Positions 28,532-37,189 of a DNA stretch of 64,000 nt are shown piece after piece; the stretch's first letter is position 1, and the number at the start of each line of letters is the position of its first letter. The DNA lies in the NCBI RefSeq assembly GCF_034669705.1, contig NZ_JAXMOR010000020.1, positions 25,304 through 89,303 on the forward strand, written 5' to 3'. Made by a program: the position numbers and the translations under genes. The stretch comes from Marinovum sp034669705 (lineage in GTDB: Bacteria; Pseudomonadota; Alphaproteobacteria; Rhodobacterales; Rhodobacteraceae). The notes under the pieces are model-generated. The model saw nothing but the letters and a program-made list of their open reading frames with translations, had not been told where the DNA came from and did no database searches.

Positions 28532-29017
28532 TCAGAGCCGCGTGTCGAGCGCCCGCAGCTGCCGCGCCCGGGTCAGGATCGCGTCCTCGATGGCGCGCGC
28601 GGTCTCGACCGAGACCGGGCCGGCGCGGGTCTGCAGCGCGAGATTGAGCGAGCGGGCGTCGAGCGCGGGATCGGTGACATAGATCGTCGCGCGATAGGCG
28701 CGGCCGCCGCCCGGCGGGGTGCCATAGCCGGTGGTGATCACCCCGGTAAAGGGATCGACCGAGGAGACCGGCAGGAAGTCCAGCACCTCGAGCGCGGCAT
28801 TCCAGATGTACTTGTTCACCTTGCCGATGCGCGCGCGATCCTGCGGCCCGCGAAAGAAATCCCACAAGGTGGAGCGCGGCGCGCCACGATCGCCATAGCG
28901 TTCCTGGTCGAGCACTTCCTGCGGGTCGCGGCCGGGGCCGAACTGCGCGCCACAGGCCGTCAGCGCCAGCATGGCGGCCGCCAGAAGGATCGCGGCTTTT
29001 CTGGAATTGGCGGTCAT
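28532..29017 (-). CDS. DUF3576 family lipoprotein
   Basis: The 161-aa protein starts with a signal peptide whose lipobox is LTAC (residues ~19-22, LALTACGAQ), so it should be lipidated and exported. The mature part (LWDFFRGPQDRARIGKVNKYIWNAALEVLDFLP, about residues 51-83; TGVITTGYG; ALDARSLNLALQTR) matches the DUF3576 pattern conserved in alphaproteobacteria and probably located in the outer membrane. Function unknown. ATG 29017 has a GAGCGCTCC context with weak ribosome site AGGAG. Divergent from the porin. Confidence 0.82.
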   Translation of the reverse strand: MTANSRKAAILLAAAMLALTACGAQFGPGRDPQEVLDQERYGDRGAPRSTLWDFFRGPQDRARIGKVNKYIWNAALEVLDFLPVSSVDPFTGVITTGYGTPPGGGRAYRATIYVTDPALDARSLNLALQTRAGPVSVETARAIEDAILTRARQLRALDTRL

Positions 29018-29314
29018 GGAGCGCTCCTGGCCGGTGGGTTTCGGTGACGTCAGGCCCTCAATACAAGCCGGCGCCAGAGACGACAAGATCCTCATTCGCA
29101 ATCCCATTCTCGCCATTTTCCCATGCCGGGAGGGGCGCACTGGCCGGGGCTCGTGCGGGGGGCGGGTTTCTTGTGACAAAAGCGCATCACTCATGGCCTT
29201 GTTGCCGCCACAGTTTCGGGCCGCGCTTGCATCGACCGGGCCGGAGGGTGCAAGAGAGGCTCATCAAGGCCGGGCGACCGGTTTGGTACGTGCACAAGAC
29301 ACATGAGGGAAACA

Positions 29315-30367
29315 ATGAAAAACATTCTGTTTGCAACCACCGCACTGGTCGCAACCGCCGGCTTCGCTTCCGCTGAAGTCACCGGCTCCGGCGCTGGCAC
29401 CATCGACATCACCGGCCTGGCCGAAATGGGTATCCAAGGCGGCGAGAACATCAACTTTGTCGGTCCGCTCGCCACCGGCACCACCGATGTCGAAGCCCAG
29501 TTCTTCACCGACATCGACGTCACCTTCTCCATGTCCGGCACTGCCGACAATGGCCTGACCTTCGGTGCAGCCGTTGACCTCGACGAAGGCGGCGCAGTGT
29601 CGAACGCGACCCAGAACAACGCAGACGACGGTGGCGTGGCCATGTTCGTCTCCGCTGGCGGCGCGACCCTGACCATGGGCGACACCAACGGTGCCTTCGA
29701 CCAGGCGCTGAAAGAAACCAACCTGGCCGGCGGTTCCATCGGCGACAACGAAGAGCACGTGGCCTTCGGTGGCTTCGGCAACAACGGTCTCGACGGTTTC
29801 TACGACGGTCAGATCGCGCGTTTCGACTATGCCTTCAACAGCGTCACCGCATCGCTGTCGGCTGAAATCGACGACGCCGGCAACAATGACCCGGTCTGGG
29901 GTCTCGGTGTCCGTTACTCCGGCGAGTTCTCGGGCGTCGCCCTGGGCGTCGGTCTTGGTTACCAAGCTGTGGCTGATGTGAACACCATCAACTTCGGCGG
30001 TCTGCCGGTTGCAACCAACGCCGATGCTTCGGTTGTTGGTCTGTCGGTTGACGCAGGCTTCGCCAACGGCGTGTCCGCTGCGGCGTCCTACACCAAGCTG
30101 GACATCGACGGCGACGAAGCCACCCACGGCGCTCTGGGCCTCGGCTACGAGATGAACGCTCTGGCAGTTGGCGTGAACTTCGGCCAGTACATGCTGGACG
30201 GCGACGAGTACACCTCGGGCTTCGGCATCGCGGCGTCCTATGACCTCGGCGGCGGCCTGTCGGCCAAAGCGGGTTACGGCAACTCGACTGTCAACGACCA
30301 GTTCACCACCACCGGTGACGACGAGAACGGCAACAGCTGGTCCGTCGGTCTGGCAATGTCGTTCTAA
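29315..30367 (+). CDS. Rhodobacter-type outer-membrane porin
   Basis: The 350-aa protein has a Sec signal peptide (MKNILFATTALVATAGFASA) and then alternating amphipathic strands ending in a C-terminal phenylalanine (SVGLAMSF), the outer-membrane-protein assembly signal. It forms a general diffusion porin trimer of the Gram-negative porin_4 type. ATG 29315 follows GAGGGA. Codon use differs from the neighbours, with many T-ending codons (ggt, gct, gtt), as expected for a very highly expressed gene. An intrinsic terminator follows directly at 30391. In the 297-bp upstream gap a CTTGCA/TGCAAG pair (29226-29254) may form a leader hairpin. Confidence 0.93.
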   Translation: MKNILFATTALVATAGFASAEVTGSGAGTIDITGLAEMGIQGGENINFVGPLATGTTDVEAQFFTDIDVTFSMSGTADNGLTFGAAVDLDEGGAVSNATQNNADDGGVAMFVSAGGATLTMGDTNGAFDQALKETNLAGGSIGDNEEHVAFGGFGNNGLDGFYDGQIARFDYAFNSVTASLSAEIDDAGNNDPVWGLGVRYSGEFSGVALGVGLGYQAVADVNTINFGGLPVATNADASVVGLSVDAGFANGVSAAASYTKLDIDGDEATHGALGLGYEMNALAVGVNFGQYMLDGDEYTSGFGIAASYDLGGGLSAKAGYGNSTVNDQFTTTGDDENGNSWSVGLAMSF

Positions 30368-30390
30368 GAACGGCTCCAGCCTAATCAGGA

Positions 30391-30423
30391 AAGAGCGGGT
30401 CTTCGGGCCCGCTCTTTTCTTTT
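30391..30423 (+). terminator. intrinsic terminator of the porin gene
   Basis: AAGAGCGGG-(8)-CCCGCTCTT followed by TTCTTTT, starting 24 bp after the porin stop. A strong rho-independent terminator consistent with an abundant monocistronic mRNA. Confidence 0.88.
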
Positions 30424-30505
30424 GTGGCACAGCCTGTCGCCCCCCCCCCTTTTCCTTGGCCCTGCGCCAGTGATAGCAACGGGGCAGACAGACAGGATGC
30501 ACGCC

Positions 30506-31168
30506 ATGGGACTGACCGAGATCATCGAACGGATGCACAAGGCCGAGGCCGCGGCCGGCCGCGAGACCGGGGCCACCCGGCTGATCGCGGTCTCCAAGAA
30601 ACAGCCCGACGACCGCGTGGCCGCCGTGCTGGAGCAGGGACATCGCTGCTTCGGCGAGAACCGGGTGCAGGAGGCCGCCGGCAAATGGCCCGGCTTCCGC
30701 GACAGCTTTGACGGCATCGAGCTGCACATCATCGGACCGCTGCAGACCAACAAGGCCCGTCAGGCGATGGAGCTGGCGCAGGCCATCCATTCCGTCGACC
30801 GCCCCAAGCTGGCGCAGACGCTGGCCCGGCTGGCGCAGGAGTTGGGCCACTGCCCCGAGCTCTTCCTCCAGGTCAACACCGGCGAAGAGCCGCAGAAGGC
30901 CGGGGTGCTGCCCTCGGAGATCGACGGCTTTGTCGCCGAATGCCGGTCGCTCGACCTGCCGGTGCGCGGGCTGATGTGCATCCCCCCGGTCGACGAGACC
31001 CCGAGCCTGCATTTCGCGCTGCTGGCCAAGTTCGCCGCCCGCAACGGGCTGGGCGGGCTGTCGATGGGCATGTCCGGCGATTTCGAGACCGCCATCGCGC
31101 TCGGGGCCACCCATGTCCGCGTCGGCTCGGCGATTTTCGGCGACCGTCCGGCCCCGCCGGCCAGCTGA
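30506..31168 (+). CDS. YggS/PROSC family PLP homeostasis protein
   Basis: The 220-aa single-domain PLP-binding protein has the cofactor lysine in LIAVSKKQP near residue 26, GENRVQEAAGKW near 50, HIIGPLQTNKAR near 75 and the C-terminal GLSMGMSGDFETAIALGATHVRVG segment (about residues 185-208). It buffers pyridoxal phosphate; no enzymatic reaction is known. ATG 30506 is preferred (AGG 9 nt upstream), with ATG 30497 possible. Monocistronic, followed by the structured gap 31169-31673. Confidence 0.9.
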   Translation: MGLTEIIERMHKAEAAAGRETGATRLIAVSKKQPDDRVAAVLEQGHRCFGENRVQEAAGKWPGFRDSFDGIELHIIGPLQTNKARQAMELAQAIHSVDRPKLAQTLARLAQELGHCPELFLQVNTGEEPQKAGVLPSEIDGFVAECRSLDLPVRGLMCIPPVDETPSLHFALLAKFAARNGLGGLSMGMSGDFETAIALGATHVRVGSAIFGDRPAPPAS

Positions 31169-31181
31169 GCCAGGCGGTGAT

Positions 31182-31199
31182 CCTATACGGCGGTATAGG
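31182..31199. promoter_or_regulatory. perfect 18-bp dyad after the YggS-like gene
   Basis: CCTATAC-GGCG-GTATAGG begins 13 bp after the upstream stop codon. A 4-nt loop hairpin could act as a weak terminator, or the AT-rich symmetric half-sites could bind a dimeric regulator. A third TAGG/CCTA-like half (CCTATCC) follows at about 31204. No gene is recognised directly downstream. Confidence 0.35.
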
Positions 31200-31380
31200 C
31201 GACCTATCCTTTTGAACATGTGGCCATCCGGGCGCACCGAAGCATTTGGTATCGGCACATGCGACAAGTGTCGTATGGGGCTCCTGCCGCACTGCGATCC
31301 CGGAGAGACACCGGGGCGGTCAAGGAACCTGACGGTCCCTCCGAGCTGTGACAGGCTTATCATTCACGGGACGGACCGTC

Positions 31381-31410
31381 GGCGGACGACTGGGGGAGCG
31401 GTCGTCCGCC
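31381..31410. repeat. perfect 10-bp inverted repeat inside the 31.2-31.7 kb gap
   Basis: GGCGGACGAC-(10)-GTCGTCCGCC. Just upstream, GACGGTCC (31331-31338) can pair with GGACCGTC (31373-31380). Together these suggest a structured RNA or DNA element in a 505-bp stretch that has no convincing protein gene. No tRNA signature was found. Confidence 0.4.
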
Positions 31411-31622
31411 TTCATGGCCAAGCCGTTCTCAGCCGTCCTGAGCCGCTGGCAGGCACCTTGGCTGTGGGCAGCAACCCCGTGCCAAGGCGATACCGGCCGC
31501 AGGTGGCTGGCGCTCTCTTTCCGGGGCCTTGGGAAGATGCGGCGTATTGCTGCAACCCGGTCGAATTCCCGAGCAAACCAGAGACTTGCGCATTACGCTG
31601 TCGCAGCTTACGGAAGCGAAAT

Positions 31623-31639
31623 TGGTGCATCTGGCACCA
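31623..31639. promoter_or_regulatory. putative MarR/HpaR autoregulatory operator
   Basis: TGGTGC-(5)-GCACCA is a perfect dyad ending 34 bp before the GTG of the MarR-family gene. MarR dimers bind 16-20 bp palindromes in their own promoters, which fits its size and place. Confidence 0.5.
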
Positions 31640-31673
31640 GTTCGTGGTCCGATGACCTGGCAGGGAGTAGAGA

Positions 31674-32132
31674 GTGAACATGACGCGCGACGCCACAGAT
31701 TTGCCGCCGGTCGATTTGCCTCCGACCGACGAATCCCTTCCGATTGCCCTGATGCGCGCGCGCGAACGCCTGATGATCCCGATCCGCGAGGCGCTGCAGG
31801 CCACCGGCCTGACCGAACAGCAATGGCGCATCCTCAGGGTGCTCGAGGAGTTCGGTCCGCAGGACGCCACCAAGCTGGCGGAACGCGCCAGCCTGCTGAT
31901 GCCCAGCCAGACGCGGATCGTGCAGAACCTGTCGGAAAAGGGCTATGTCAGCCGCCGCACCAACCCCACCGACCGTCGCAAGCAGGTGGTCTCGATCACC
32001 GAAGCCGGCCATCAGGTGCTGGTCAGGAATGCCCCGAAGGCGCGCGAGATCTCGGCCGAGTTCGCCGAGGCGCTGGGGGAAGAGAAGGTCAGGACCCTGG
32101 TCGCGATCCTGGATGACATCATCCGCATGTGA
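31674..32132 (+). CDS. MarR/HpaR family transcriptional regulator
   Basis: The 152-aa winged-helix protein shows the MarR fold: dimerisation helices at both ends, LTEQQWRILRVLEEFGPQDATKLAERASLL (about residues 45-75) and the wing NPTDRRKQVVSITEAG. It is close to HpaR/HpcR, repressors of homoprotocatechuate genes, but no such catabolic genes are nearby, so the effector and targets are open. GTG 31674 has GGGAG 6 nt upstream; ATG 31680 is in frame and an alternative. A symmetric operator candidate precedes it. Confidence 0.87.
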   Translation: MNMTRDATDLPPVDLPPTDESLPIALMRARERLMIPIREALQATGLTEQQWRILRVLEEFGPQDATKLAERASLLMPSQTRIVQNLSEKGYVSRRTNPTDRRKQVVSITEAGHQVLVRNAPKAREISAEFAEALGEEKVRTLVAILDDIIRM

Positions 32133-32222
32133 GCCCTCTCGCAGCTCGGCCGGCGCAGGGTTTGATCTTGCATCGCCGCCCCGGCTGACGCAGAACGTCA
32201 GGCATTCAGTTCGGAGGTTTTC

Positions 32223-33554
32223 ATGAAGATCGCAATGCTCGGCACCGGTTACGTGGGCCTCGTGTCCGGCGTCTGTTTTTCGGATTTCGGCCATGAGGTG
32301 GTCTGTGTGGACAAGGATCCGCGCAAGATCGAGATGCTCAAGGCCGGCAAGGTGCCGATTTTCGAGCCCGGTCTCGACCGTCTGATGGCCACCAATGTCG
32401 ACGCCGGCCGGTTGACCTTCACCCTCGATCTCGCCGAGGCGCTGGACGGTGCAGAGGCGGTGTTCATCGCCGTCGGCACCCCCACCCGGCGCGGCGATGG
32501 CCATGCCGATCTGACCTACGTGATGGCCGCCGCGCGCGAGATTGCCGAGACCGCCAAGGATTACATCGTCGTCGTCACCAAGTCGACCGTGCCGGTGGGC
32601 ACCAATCGCAAGGTGGCGCAGGAACTGGCAGCGGCCAATCCGGAGCTCGAGTTCGACGTCGCCTCGAACCCCGAGTTCCTGCGCGAAGGGGCGGCGATCG
32701 ACGATTTCATGAAGCCCGACCGGGTCGTCGTCGGTGTCCAGACCGACCGCGCGGCGCAGGTCATGGCCGAGATCTACCGGCCGCTCTTCCTGCGCGATTT
32801 CCCGATCGTCACCACCGATCTCGAGTCGGCGGAGATGATCAAATACGCCGCCAATGCCTTTCTCGCCACCAAGATCACCTTCATCAACGAGATCGCCGCG
32901 CTGTGCGAAAAAGTCGGCGCCGACGTCAAGCAGGTGTCGAAGGGCATGGGGCTCGACGGCCGCATCGGCAACAAGTTCCTGCATGCCGGGCCGGGCTATG
33001 GCGGCTCGTGCTTTCCCAAGGACACCAAGGCGCTGGCCCGGATCGGCCAGGAACATGCCGCGCCGATGCAGATCACCGAGGCGGTCATCCAGATCAACGA
33101 AGAAGTCAAGCGCCGCATGGTCGAGAAGCTGCGCGACCTCTGCGACGGCAGCTTCAACGGCAAGACCGTCGCGGTGCTCGGCGTGACCTTCAAGCCCAAT
33201 ACCGACGACATGCGCGACGCGCCCTCGCTGACCATCGTGCCGGCGCTGGTGGGCGGCGGAGCCAAGGTGCGCGTCACCGACCCGCAGGGCCGTCACGAGG
33301 GCGAAGCGCTGCTGCCCGGCGTGGACTGGTGCGCCGATGCCTATGAGGCGGCGGACAAGGCCGACCTGGTGGTGATCCTGACCGAGTGGAACGAGTTCCG
33401 CGCCCTCGATCTGGGGCGGATCGCCGGCAGCATGGCCTCGCCGCGGATGGCCGATCTGCGCAACATCTACTCCGAAGAGGTCGCCAGCGGCGCAGGCTTT
33501 ACCGAGTACACCTCGATCGGGCGCGGCCGCGAAGCCAGCGCCCGAGCGGGCTGA
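32223..33554 (+). CDS. ugd: UDP-glucose 6-dehydrogenase
   Basis: The 443-aa enzyme oxidises UDP-glucose twice to UDP-glucuronate. The NAD motif GTGYVGLVSGVCFSDFG starts at residue 7, EGAAIDDF near 157 and KYAANAFLATKITFINEI near 205 follow, and the catalytic C263 is in GGSCFPKDTKAL. GGAGG lies 5 nt before the ATG. The product feeds the epimerase encoded 3 bp downstream, for surface polysaccharide precursors. Confidence 0.95.
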   Translation: MKIAMLGTGYVGLVSGVCFSDFGHEVVCVDKDPRKIEMLKAGKVPIFEPGLDRLMATNVDAGRLTFTLDLAEALDGAEAVFIAVGTPTRRGDGHADLTYVMAAAREIAETAKDYIVVVTKSTVPVGTNRKVAQELAAANPELEFDVASNPEFLREGAAIDDFMKPDRVVVGVQTDRAAQVMAEIYRPLFLRDFPIVTTDLESAEMIKYAANAFLATKITFINEIAALCEKVGADVKQVSKGMGLDGRIGNKFLHAGPGYGGSCFPKDTKALARIGQEHAAPMQITEAVIQINEEVKRRMVEKLRDLCDGSFNGKTVAVLGVTFKPNTDDMRDAPSLTIVPALVGGGAKVRVTDPQGRHEGEALLPGVDWCADAYEAADKADLVVILTEWNEFRALDLGRIAGSMASPRMADLRNIYSEEVASGAGFTEYTSIGRGREASARAG

Positions 33555-33557
33555 ACC

Positions 33558-34565
33558 ATGCCCAAGGCGCTGGTCACCGGCTCGGCCGGCTTCATCGGCT
33601 TCCACCTCTGCCAAAGGCTTCTCGCCGATGGCTACGAGGTGGTGGGTCTCGACGCGATGACCGACTACTATGACGTCACGCTGAAGCAGCGCCGGCAGGC
33701 GATGCTGCTGCAGACCCCGGGCTTTCGCGCCGTCAATGACCGGATCGAGCGCGAGGGCGTGCTGCACGAGCTGATCGCGGCCGAGACCCCGGACGTGATC
33801 GTGCATCTCGCCGCGCAAGCCGGGGTGCGCTATTCGATCGACAACCCCGAGAGCTACGTCGAGGCCAACCTGATCGGCACCTTCCGCCTGCTCGAGGCAG
33901 TGCGGGCAACGCCGGTGGACCATCTGCTGATGGCCTCGACCTCCTCGGTCTATGGCGCCAATACCGAGATGCCCTATGCCGAGGGGCACAAGGCCGATAC
34001 GCAGATGTCCTTCTATGCCGCCACCAAGAAGGCCAACGAGGCGATGGGCCACTCCTACGCCCATCTCTATCACCTGCCGATCACCATGTTCCGCTTCTTT
34101 ACGGTCTATGGTCCGTGGGGCCGGCCCGACATGGCGCTGTTCAAGTTTACCAAGGCCATCCTCAACGGCGACCCGATCGACGTCTACAACCACGGCGACA
34201 TGCGCCGCGACTTCACCTATATCGACGATCTCGTGCAGGGCATCCGCCTGCTGATCGACGCGGTGCCCGAGCGGTCGGACGATCCGGTGCCCGAGGGCGA
34301 CAGCCTGTCACCGGTGGCCCCCTACCGGGTGGTCAACATCGGCAATTCCGAGCCGGTGCAGCTGATGGCCTTCATCGAGGCGATCGAGGCGGCGATCGGC
34401 CAGAAGGCGCGGAAGAATTTCATGGAGATGCAGCCCGGCGACGTTCCGGCAACCTGGGCCGATGCCTCGCTGCTGCAATCGCTGACCGGGCACCGGCCGC
34501 AGACCGGCGTGCGCGAGGGCGTGGTGAAGTTCGTGGACTGGTACCGGGAGTATTACGGCGTTTAG
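33558..34565 (+). CDS. UDP-glucuronate 4-epimerase-like NAD-dependent epimerase
   Basis: The 335-aa short-chain-type epimerase has GSAGFIGFHLCQRLL at the N-terminus, HLAAQAGVRYSI near 90, the Ser catalytic segment MASTSSVYG and the YxxxK motif YAATKKANEAM. The HLAAQAGVRYSI and FFTVYGPWGRPDMALFKF segments are typical of UDP-glucuronate 4-epimerases (CapI/LspL), giving UDP-galacturonate. Coupling with ugd three bases upstream strongly supports this use. No glycosyltransferase genes are adjacent. Confidence 0.9.
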   Translation: MPKALVTGSAGFIGFHLCQRLLADGYEVVGLDAMTDYYDVTLKQRRQAMLLQTPGFRAVNDRIEREGVLHELIAAETPDVIVHLAAQAGVRYSIDNPESYVEANLIGTFRLLEAVRATPVDHLLMASTSSVYGANTEMPYAEGHKADTQMSFYAATKKANEAMGHSYAHLYHLPITMFRFFTVYGPWGRPDMALFKFTKAILNGDPIDVYNHGDMRRDFTYIDDLVQGIRLLIDAVPERSDDPVPEGDSLSPVAPYRVVNIGNSEPVQLMAFIEAIEAAIGQKARKNFMEMQPGDVPATWADASLLQSLTGHRPQTGVREGVVKFVDWYREYYGV

Positions 34566-34584
34566 TTTCTGCGGTCATCGCGCG

Positions 34585-34603
34585 CCCCGGACTTGATCCG
34601 GGG
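34585..34603. repeat. CCGGA-N5-TCCGG palindromic repeat
   Basis: CCCCGGA-(5)-TCCGGGG. First of several dispersed intergenic palindromes of the same design in this window (see 34627, 34741, 41473, 51785, 63807). This type is widespread in alphaproteobacterial genomes. Confidence 0.75.
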
Positions 34604-34626
34604 CCTCGTCGTGGCGCCGGGGGAGG

Positions 34627-34645
34627 TCCCGGATCAGGTCCGGGA
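34627..34645. repeat. CCGGA-N5-TCCGG palindromic repeat
   Basis: TCCCGGA-(5)-TCCGGGA, 24 bp after the previous copy. It is in a 300-bp gap between the epimerase gene and katG2, which otherwise shows no gene. Confidence 0.75.
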
Positions 34646-34740
34646 CGGGGCGGTTTAACGGCCATCTCCGGTCGAACACGCAGGCTCTGCGCCACCCGCC
34701 AGCGAAATCAGGACACGCGTGGCGTCCCAGAGCGCTCTCG

Positions 34741-34759
34741 CTCCGGACGTGATCCGGGG
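34741..34759. repeat. CCGGA-N5-TCCGG palindromic repeat
   Basis: CTCCGGA-(5)-TCCGGGG, with one mismatch in the stem, followed by the GGGGCCTC-type tail seen also at 34601 and 63822. Third copy in the same gap. Confidence 0.65.
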
Positions 34760-34865
34760 CCTCAACGCTGATGCAAAGAGCTGCCGTCTCAAGTCCGGGA
34801 TGAGGGCGGTGGAGGGCACCGCGCCTTGGAAAGCCCCGCCCGCGAGAGCGGACGGGGCGCTGTCC

Positions 34866-37037
34866 TTACGCCGCCTGATCGAGATCGAAGCGGTCGGCGG
34901 TCATCACCTTGGTCCAGGCCGCCACGAAATCACGCGCGAATTTCTCGGCGTTGTCGTTCTGGGCGTAGAGCTCGCAATAGGCCCGCAGGATCGAGTTCGA
35001 CCCGAACACCAGGTCAAGCCGGGTCGCGGTCCATTTCTCGGCCCCCGAGGCGCGGTCGATGATCGCGTAAGAGCCGTCGGCCTTCTGTTCCCAGCGGTTC
35101 GACATGTCGGTCAGGTTGACGAAGAAATCCTGCACCAGCGCGCCTTCGCGGTCGGTAAAGACGCCATGCTTGCTGCCACCGTGGTTGGTGCCCAGCATCC
35201 GCATGCCGCCCACCAGGACGGTCATCTCCGGCGCGGTCAGACCCAGAAGTTGGGTGCGGTCGACCAAGAGCTCTTCCGGCGGCACGCCCAGGTCCTCTTT
35301 CAGCCAGTTGCGATAGCCGTCTGCGAAAGGCTCGAGCGGCTCGAAGCTCTCGGCATCGGTCATCTCTTCGCTGGCGTCCCCCCGGCCCGGGGCAAAGGGC
35401 ACGTCGACACTCAGGCCGGCGGCCTTGATCGCCTGCTCGAGGCCCACGTTGCCAGCCAGGACGATGGTGTCGGCCAGCGAGGCCCCGGCCGCCTGCGCCA
35501 ACGGCTCCAGTGTATCGAGCACCTTGGCCAGACGCTCCGGCTCGTTGCCTGCCCAGTCCTTTTGCGGCGCAAAGCGGATGCGCGCGCCATTGGCGCCGCC
35601 GCGCAGGTCCGAGCCGCGGAAGGTGCGCGCGCTGTCCCATGCGGTCGAGACCAGCTCGCCTACAGACAGCCCGCTGTCGGCGATCTTTGCCTTCAGCGCG
35701 GCGACGTCATAGCCGGTGGCGCCGGCCGGCACCGGGTCTTGCCAGATCAGCTCTTCCTCCGGCACGTCCGGCCCGAGATAGCGCACTTTGGGCCCCATGT
35801 CGCGGTGGGTCAGCTTGAACCAGGCGCGGGCGAAGGTGTCCTTGAAATACTCCGGATCGGCCATGAACTTCTGGCAGATCTCGTTGTAGATCGGATCGAC
35901 CTTCATCGCCATGTCGGCGTCGGTCATCATCGGCATCACGCGTTTCGTGGGGTCGGAGGCATCGACGGGCATATGGTCTTCTGCAATGTCCACCGGCTTC
36001 CACTGGTGCGCGCCGGCGGGGGATTTCGTCAGCTCCCAGTCATAGCCGAAGAGCATGTCGAAATAGCCCATGTCGAACTTTGTGGGCTCCGCCGTCCAGG
36101 CACCCTCGATCCCCGAGGAGATCGCGTTGGACGCCAGCCCGCCCTGGTTCTGGTTGACCCAGCCAAAGCCCTGCGCCTCGACGCCCGCCGCTTCAGGATC
36201 AGGCCCAAGGGTCGAGGCATCGCCCGCGCCATGCGCCTTGCCCACCGAGTGGCCACCGGCGGTCAGTGCTGCGGTTTCCTCGTCGTTCATCGCCATCCGC
36301 TTGAAGGTCTCGCGCACATGCAGCGCGGTGCGGGCCGGATCGGGGTTGCCGTTGACGCCCTCGGGGTTGACGTAGATCAGCCCCATCTGCACCGCGGCCA
36401 CCGGCCCGTGCATGGTGCCAGGGTCTTCCAGATCGCCGTAGCGGCTGTCGGACGGCGCCAGCCATTCCTGTTCCTCGCCCCAGAACACGTCGTTCTCGGG
36501 GTGCCAGATGTCCTCGCGGCCGAAGGCAAAGCCAAAGGTCTTCAGGCCCATTGATTCATAGGCCATGGTGCCGGCCAGCAGCATCAGATCGGCCCAGGAG
36601 ATCCGGTTGCCGTATTTCTTCTTGATCGGCCAGAGCAGGCGGCGGGCCTTGTCGAGGCTGACGTTGTCGGGCCAGGAATTCAGCGGCGCGAAGCGCTGGT
36701 TGCCGGTGTTGCCGCCGCCGCGACCGTCGGACAGGCGGTAGGAGCCGGCCGAATGCCAGGCCATCCGCACCATCAGCCCGCCGTAGTGGCCCCAGTCCGC
36801 CGGCCACCAGTCCTGGCTGTCGGTAAGCAGCGCCTCGACGTCTTTCTTCAGGGCCTCGACATCGAGCTTCTTGAGCTCTTCGCGGTAGTCGAACCCTTTG
36901 GGCATCGGGTTCACCTTGGCATCGTGCTGGTGCAGAATGTCGAGGTTGAGCGCATTGGGCCACCAGTCGCGGGCGCGGCGCCCGGCCGGGCTCGAGCCAT
37001 GCATCACCGGGCATTTGCCCATATCGTTACCGTCCAT
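34866..37037 (-). CDS. katG: catalase-peroxidase KatG, OxyR-linked copy
   Basis: The 723-aa haem enzyme has distal W94-H95 (RMAWHSAG), IYVNPEG with the adduct Tyr and KRMAMNDEE with the adduct Met. The proximal segment reads GGHSVGKAHGAG, a conservative change from the usual GGHTFGK. ATG 37037 (MDGNDMGKCPVMHG) has GGGAGAG 7 nt upstream; an in-frame GTG at 37067 is less likely. It is divergent from oxyR and is probably the peroxide-inducible housekeeping enzyme. It is clearly a paralogue of the copy at 12017-14227, not a recent duplicate, because many internal segments differ. Confidence 0.95.
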   Translation of the reverse strand: MDGNDMGKCPVMHGSSPAGRRARDWWPNALNLDILHQHDAKVNPMPKGFDYREELKKLDVEALKKDVEALLTDSQDWWPADWGHYGGLMVRMAWHSAGSYRLSDGRGGGNTGNQRFAPLNSWPDNVSLDKARRLLWPIKKKYGNRISWADLMLLAGTMAYESMGLKTFGFAFGREDIWHPENDVFWGEEQEWLAPSDSRYGDLEDPGTMHGPVAAVQMGLIYVNPEGVNGNPDPARTALHVRETFKRMAMNDEETAALTAGGHSVGKAHGAGDASTLGPDPEAAGVEAQGFGWVNQNQGGLASNAISSGIEGAWTAEPTKFDMGYFDMLFGYDWELTKSPAGAHQWKPVDIAEDHMPVDASDPTKRVMPMMTDADMAMKVDPIYNEICQKFMADPEYFKDTFARAWFKLTHRDMGPKVRYLGPDVPEEELIWQDPVPAGATGYDVAALKAKIADSGLSVGELVSTAWDSARTFRGSDLRGGANGARIRFAPQKDWAGNEPERLAKVLDTLEPLAQAAGASLADTIVLAGNVGLEQAIKAAGLSVDVPFAPGRGDASEEMTDAESFEPLEPFADGYRNWLKEDLGVPPEELLVDRTQLLGLTAPEMTVLVGGMRMLGTNHGGSKHGVFTDREGALVQDFFVNLTDMSNRWEQKADGSYAIIDRASGAEKWTATRLDLVFGSNSILRAYCELYAQNDNAEKFARDFVAAWTKVMTADRFDLDQAA

Positions 37038-37144
37038 CAGGTCTCTCCCATCGTTGGCAGTGTTCACAGGTTGTCGGGCCCCCGGAGGTGCCGCGCGGGG
37101 CGGCGAATCCGGAAGGTGTGACGCGAGGCTAGCAAAGGATCTTG

Positions 37145-37161
37145 ATACAAGAAAATTGTAT
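37145..37161. promoter_or_regulatory. OxyR-type operator between katG and oxyR
   Basis: ATACAA-(5)-TTGTAT is a perfect 17-bp dyad 29 bp upstream of the oxyR ATG and about 110 bp from the katG start. LysR regulators bind such interrupted palindromes to control themselves and the divergent gene. It is the only such dyad in the 152-bp gap. Confidence 0.65.
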
Positions 37162-37189
37162 TTACGGATTGTTCTGATAAGAAAAACCT

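Noticed and set aside
31216..31655. Possible protein-coding gene in the gap before the MarR gene
   Set aside because: The frame has no ribosome site and no coding-like composition, and is interrupted by strong inverted repeats.
31608..34193. 861-codon minus-strand frame opposite the MarR, ugd and epimerase genes
   Set aside because: Spans three well-recognised plus-strand genes and shows only compositional, not family, features.
34719..36554. 611-codon plus-strand frame opposite katG2
   Set aside because: Antisense shadow of the second catalase-peroxidase.
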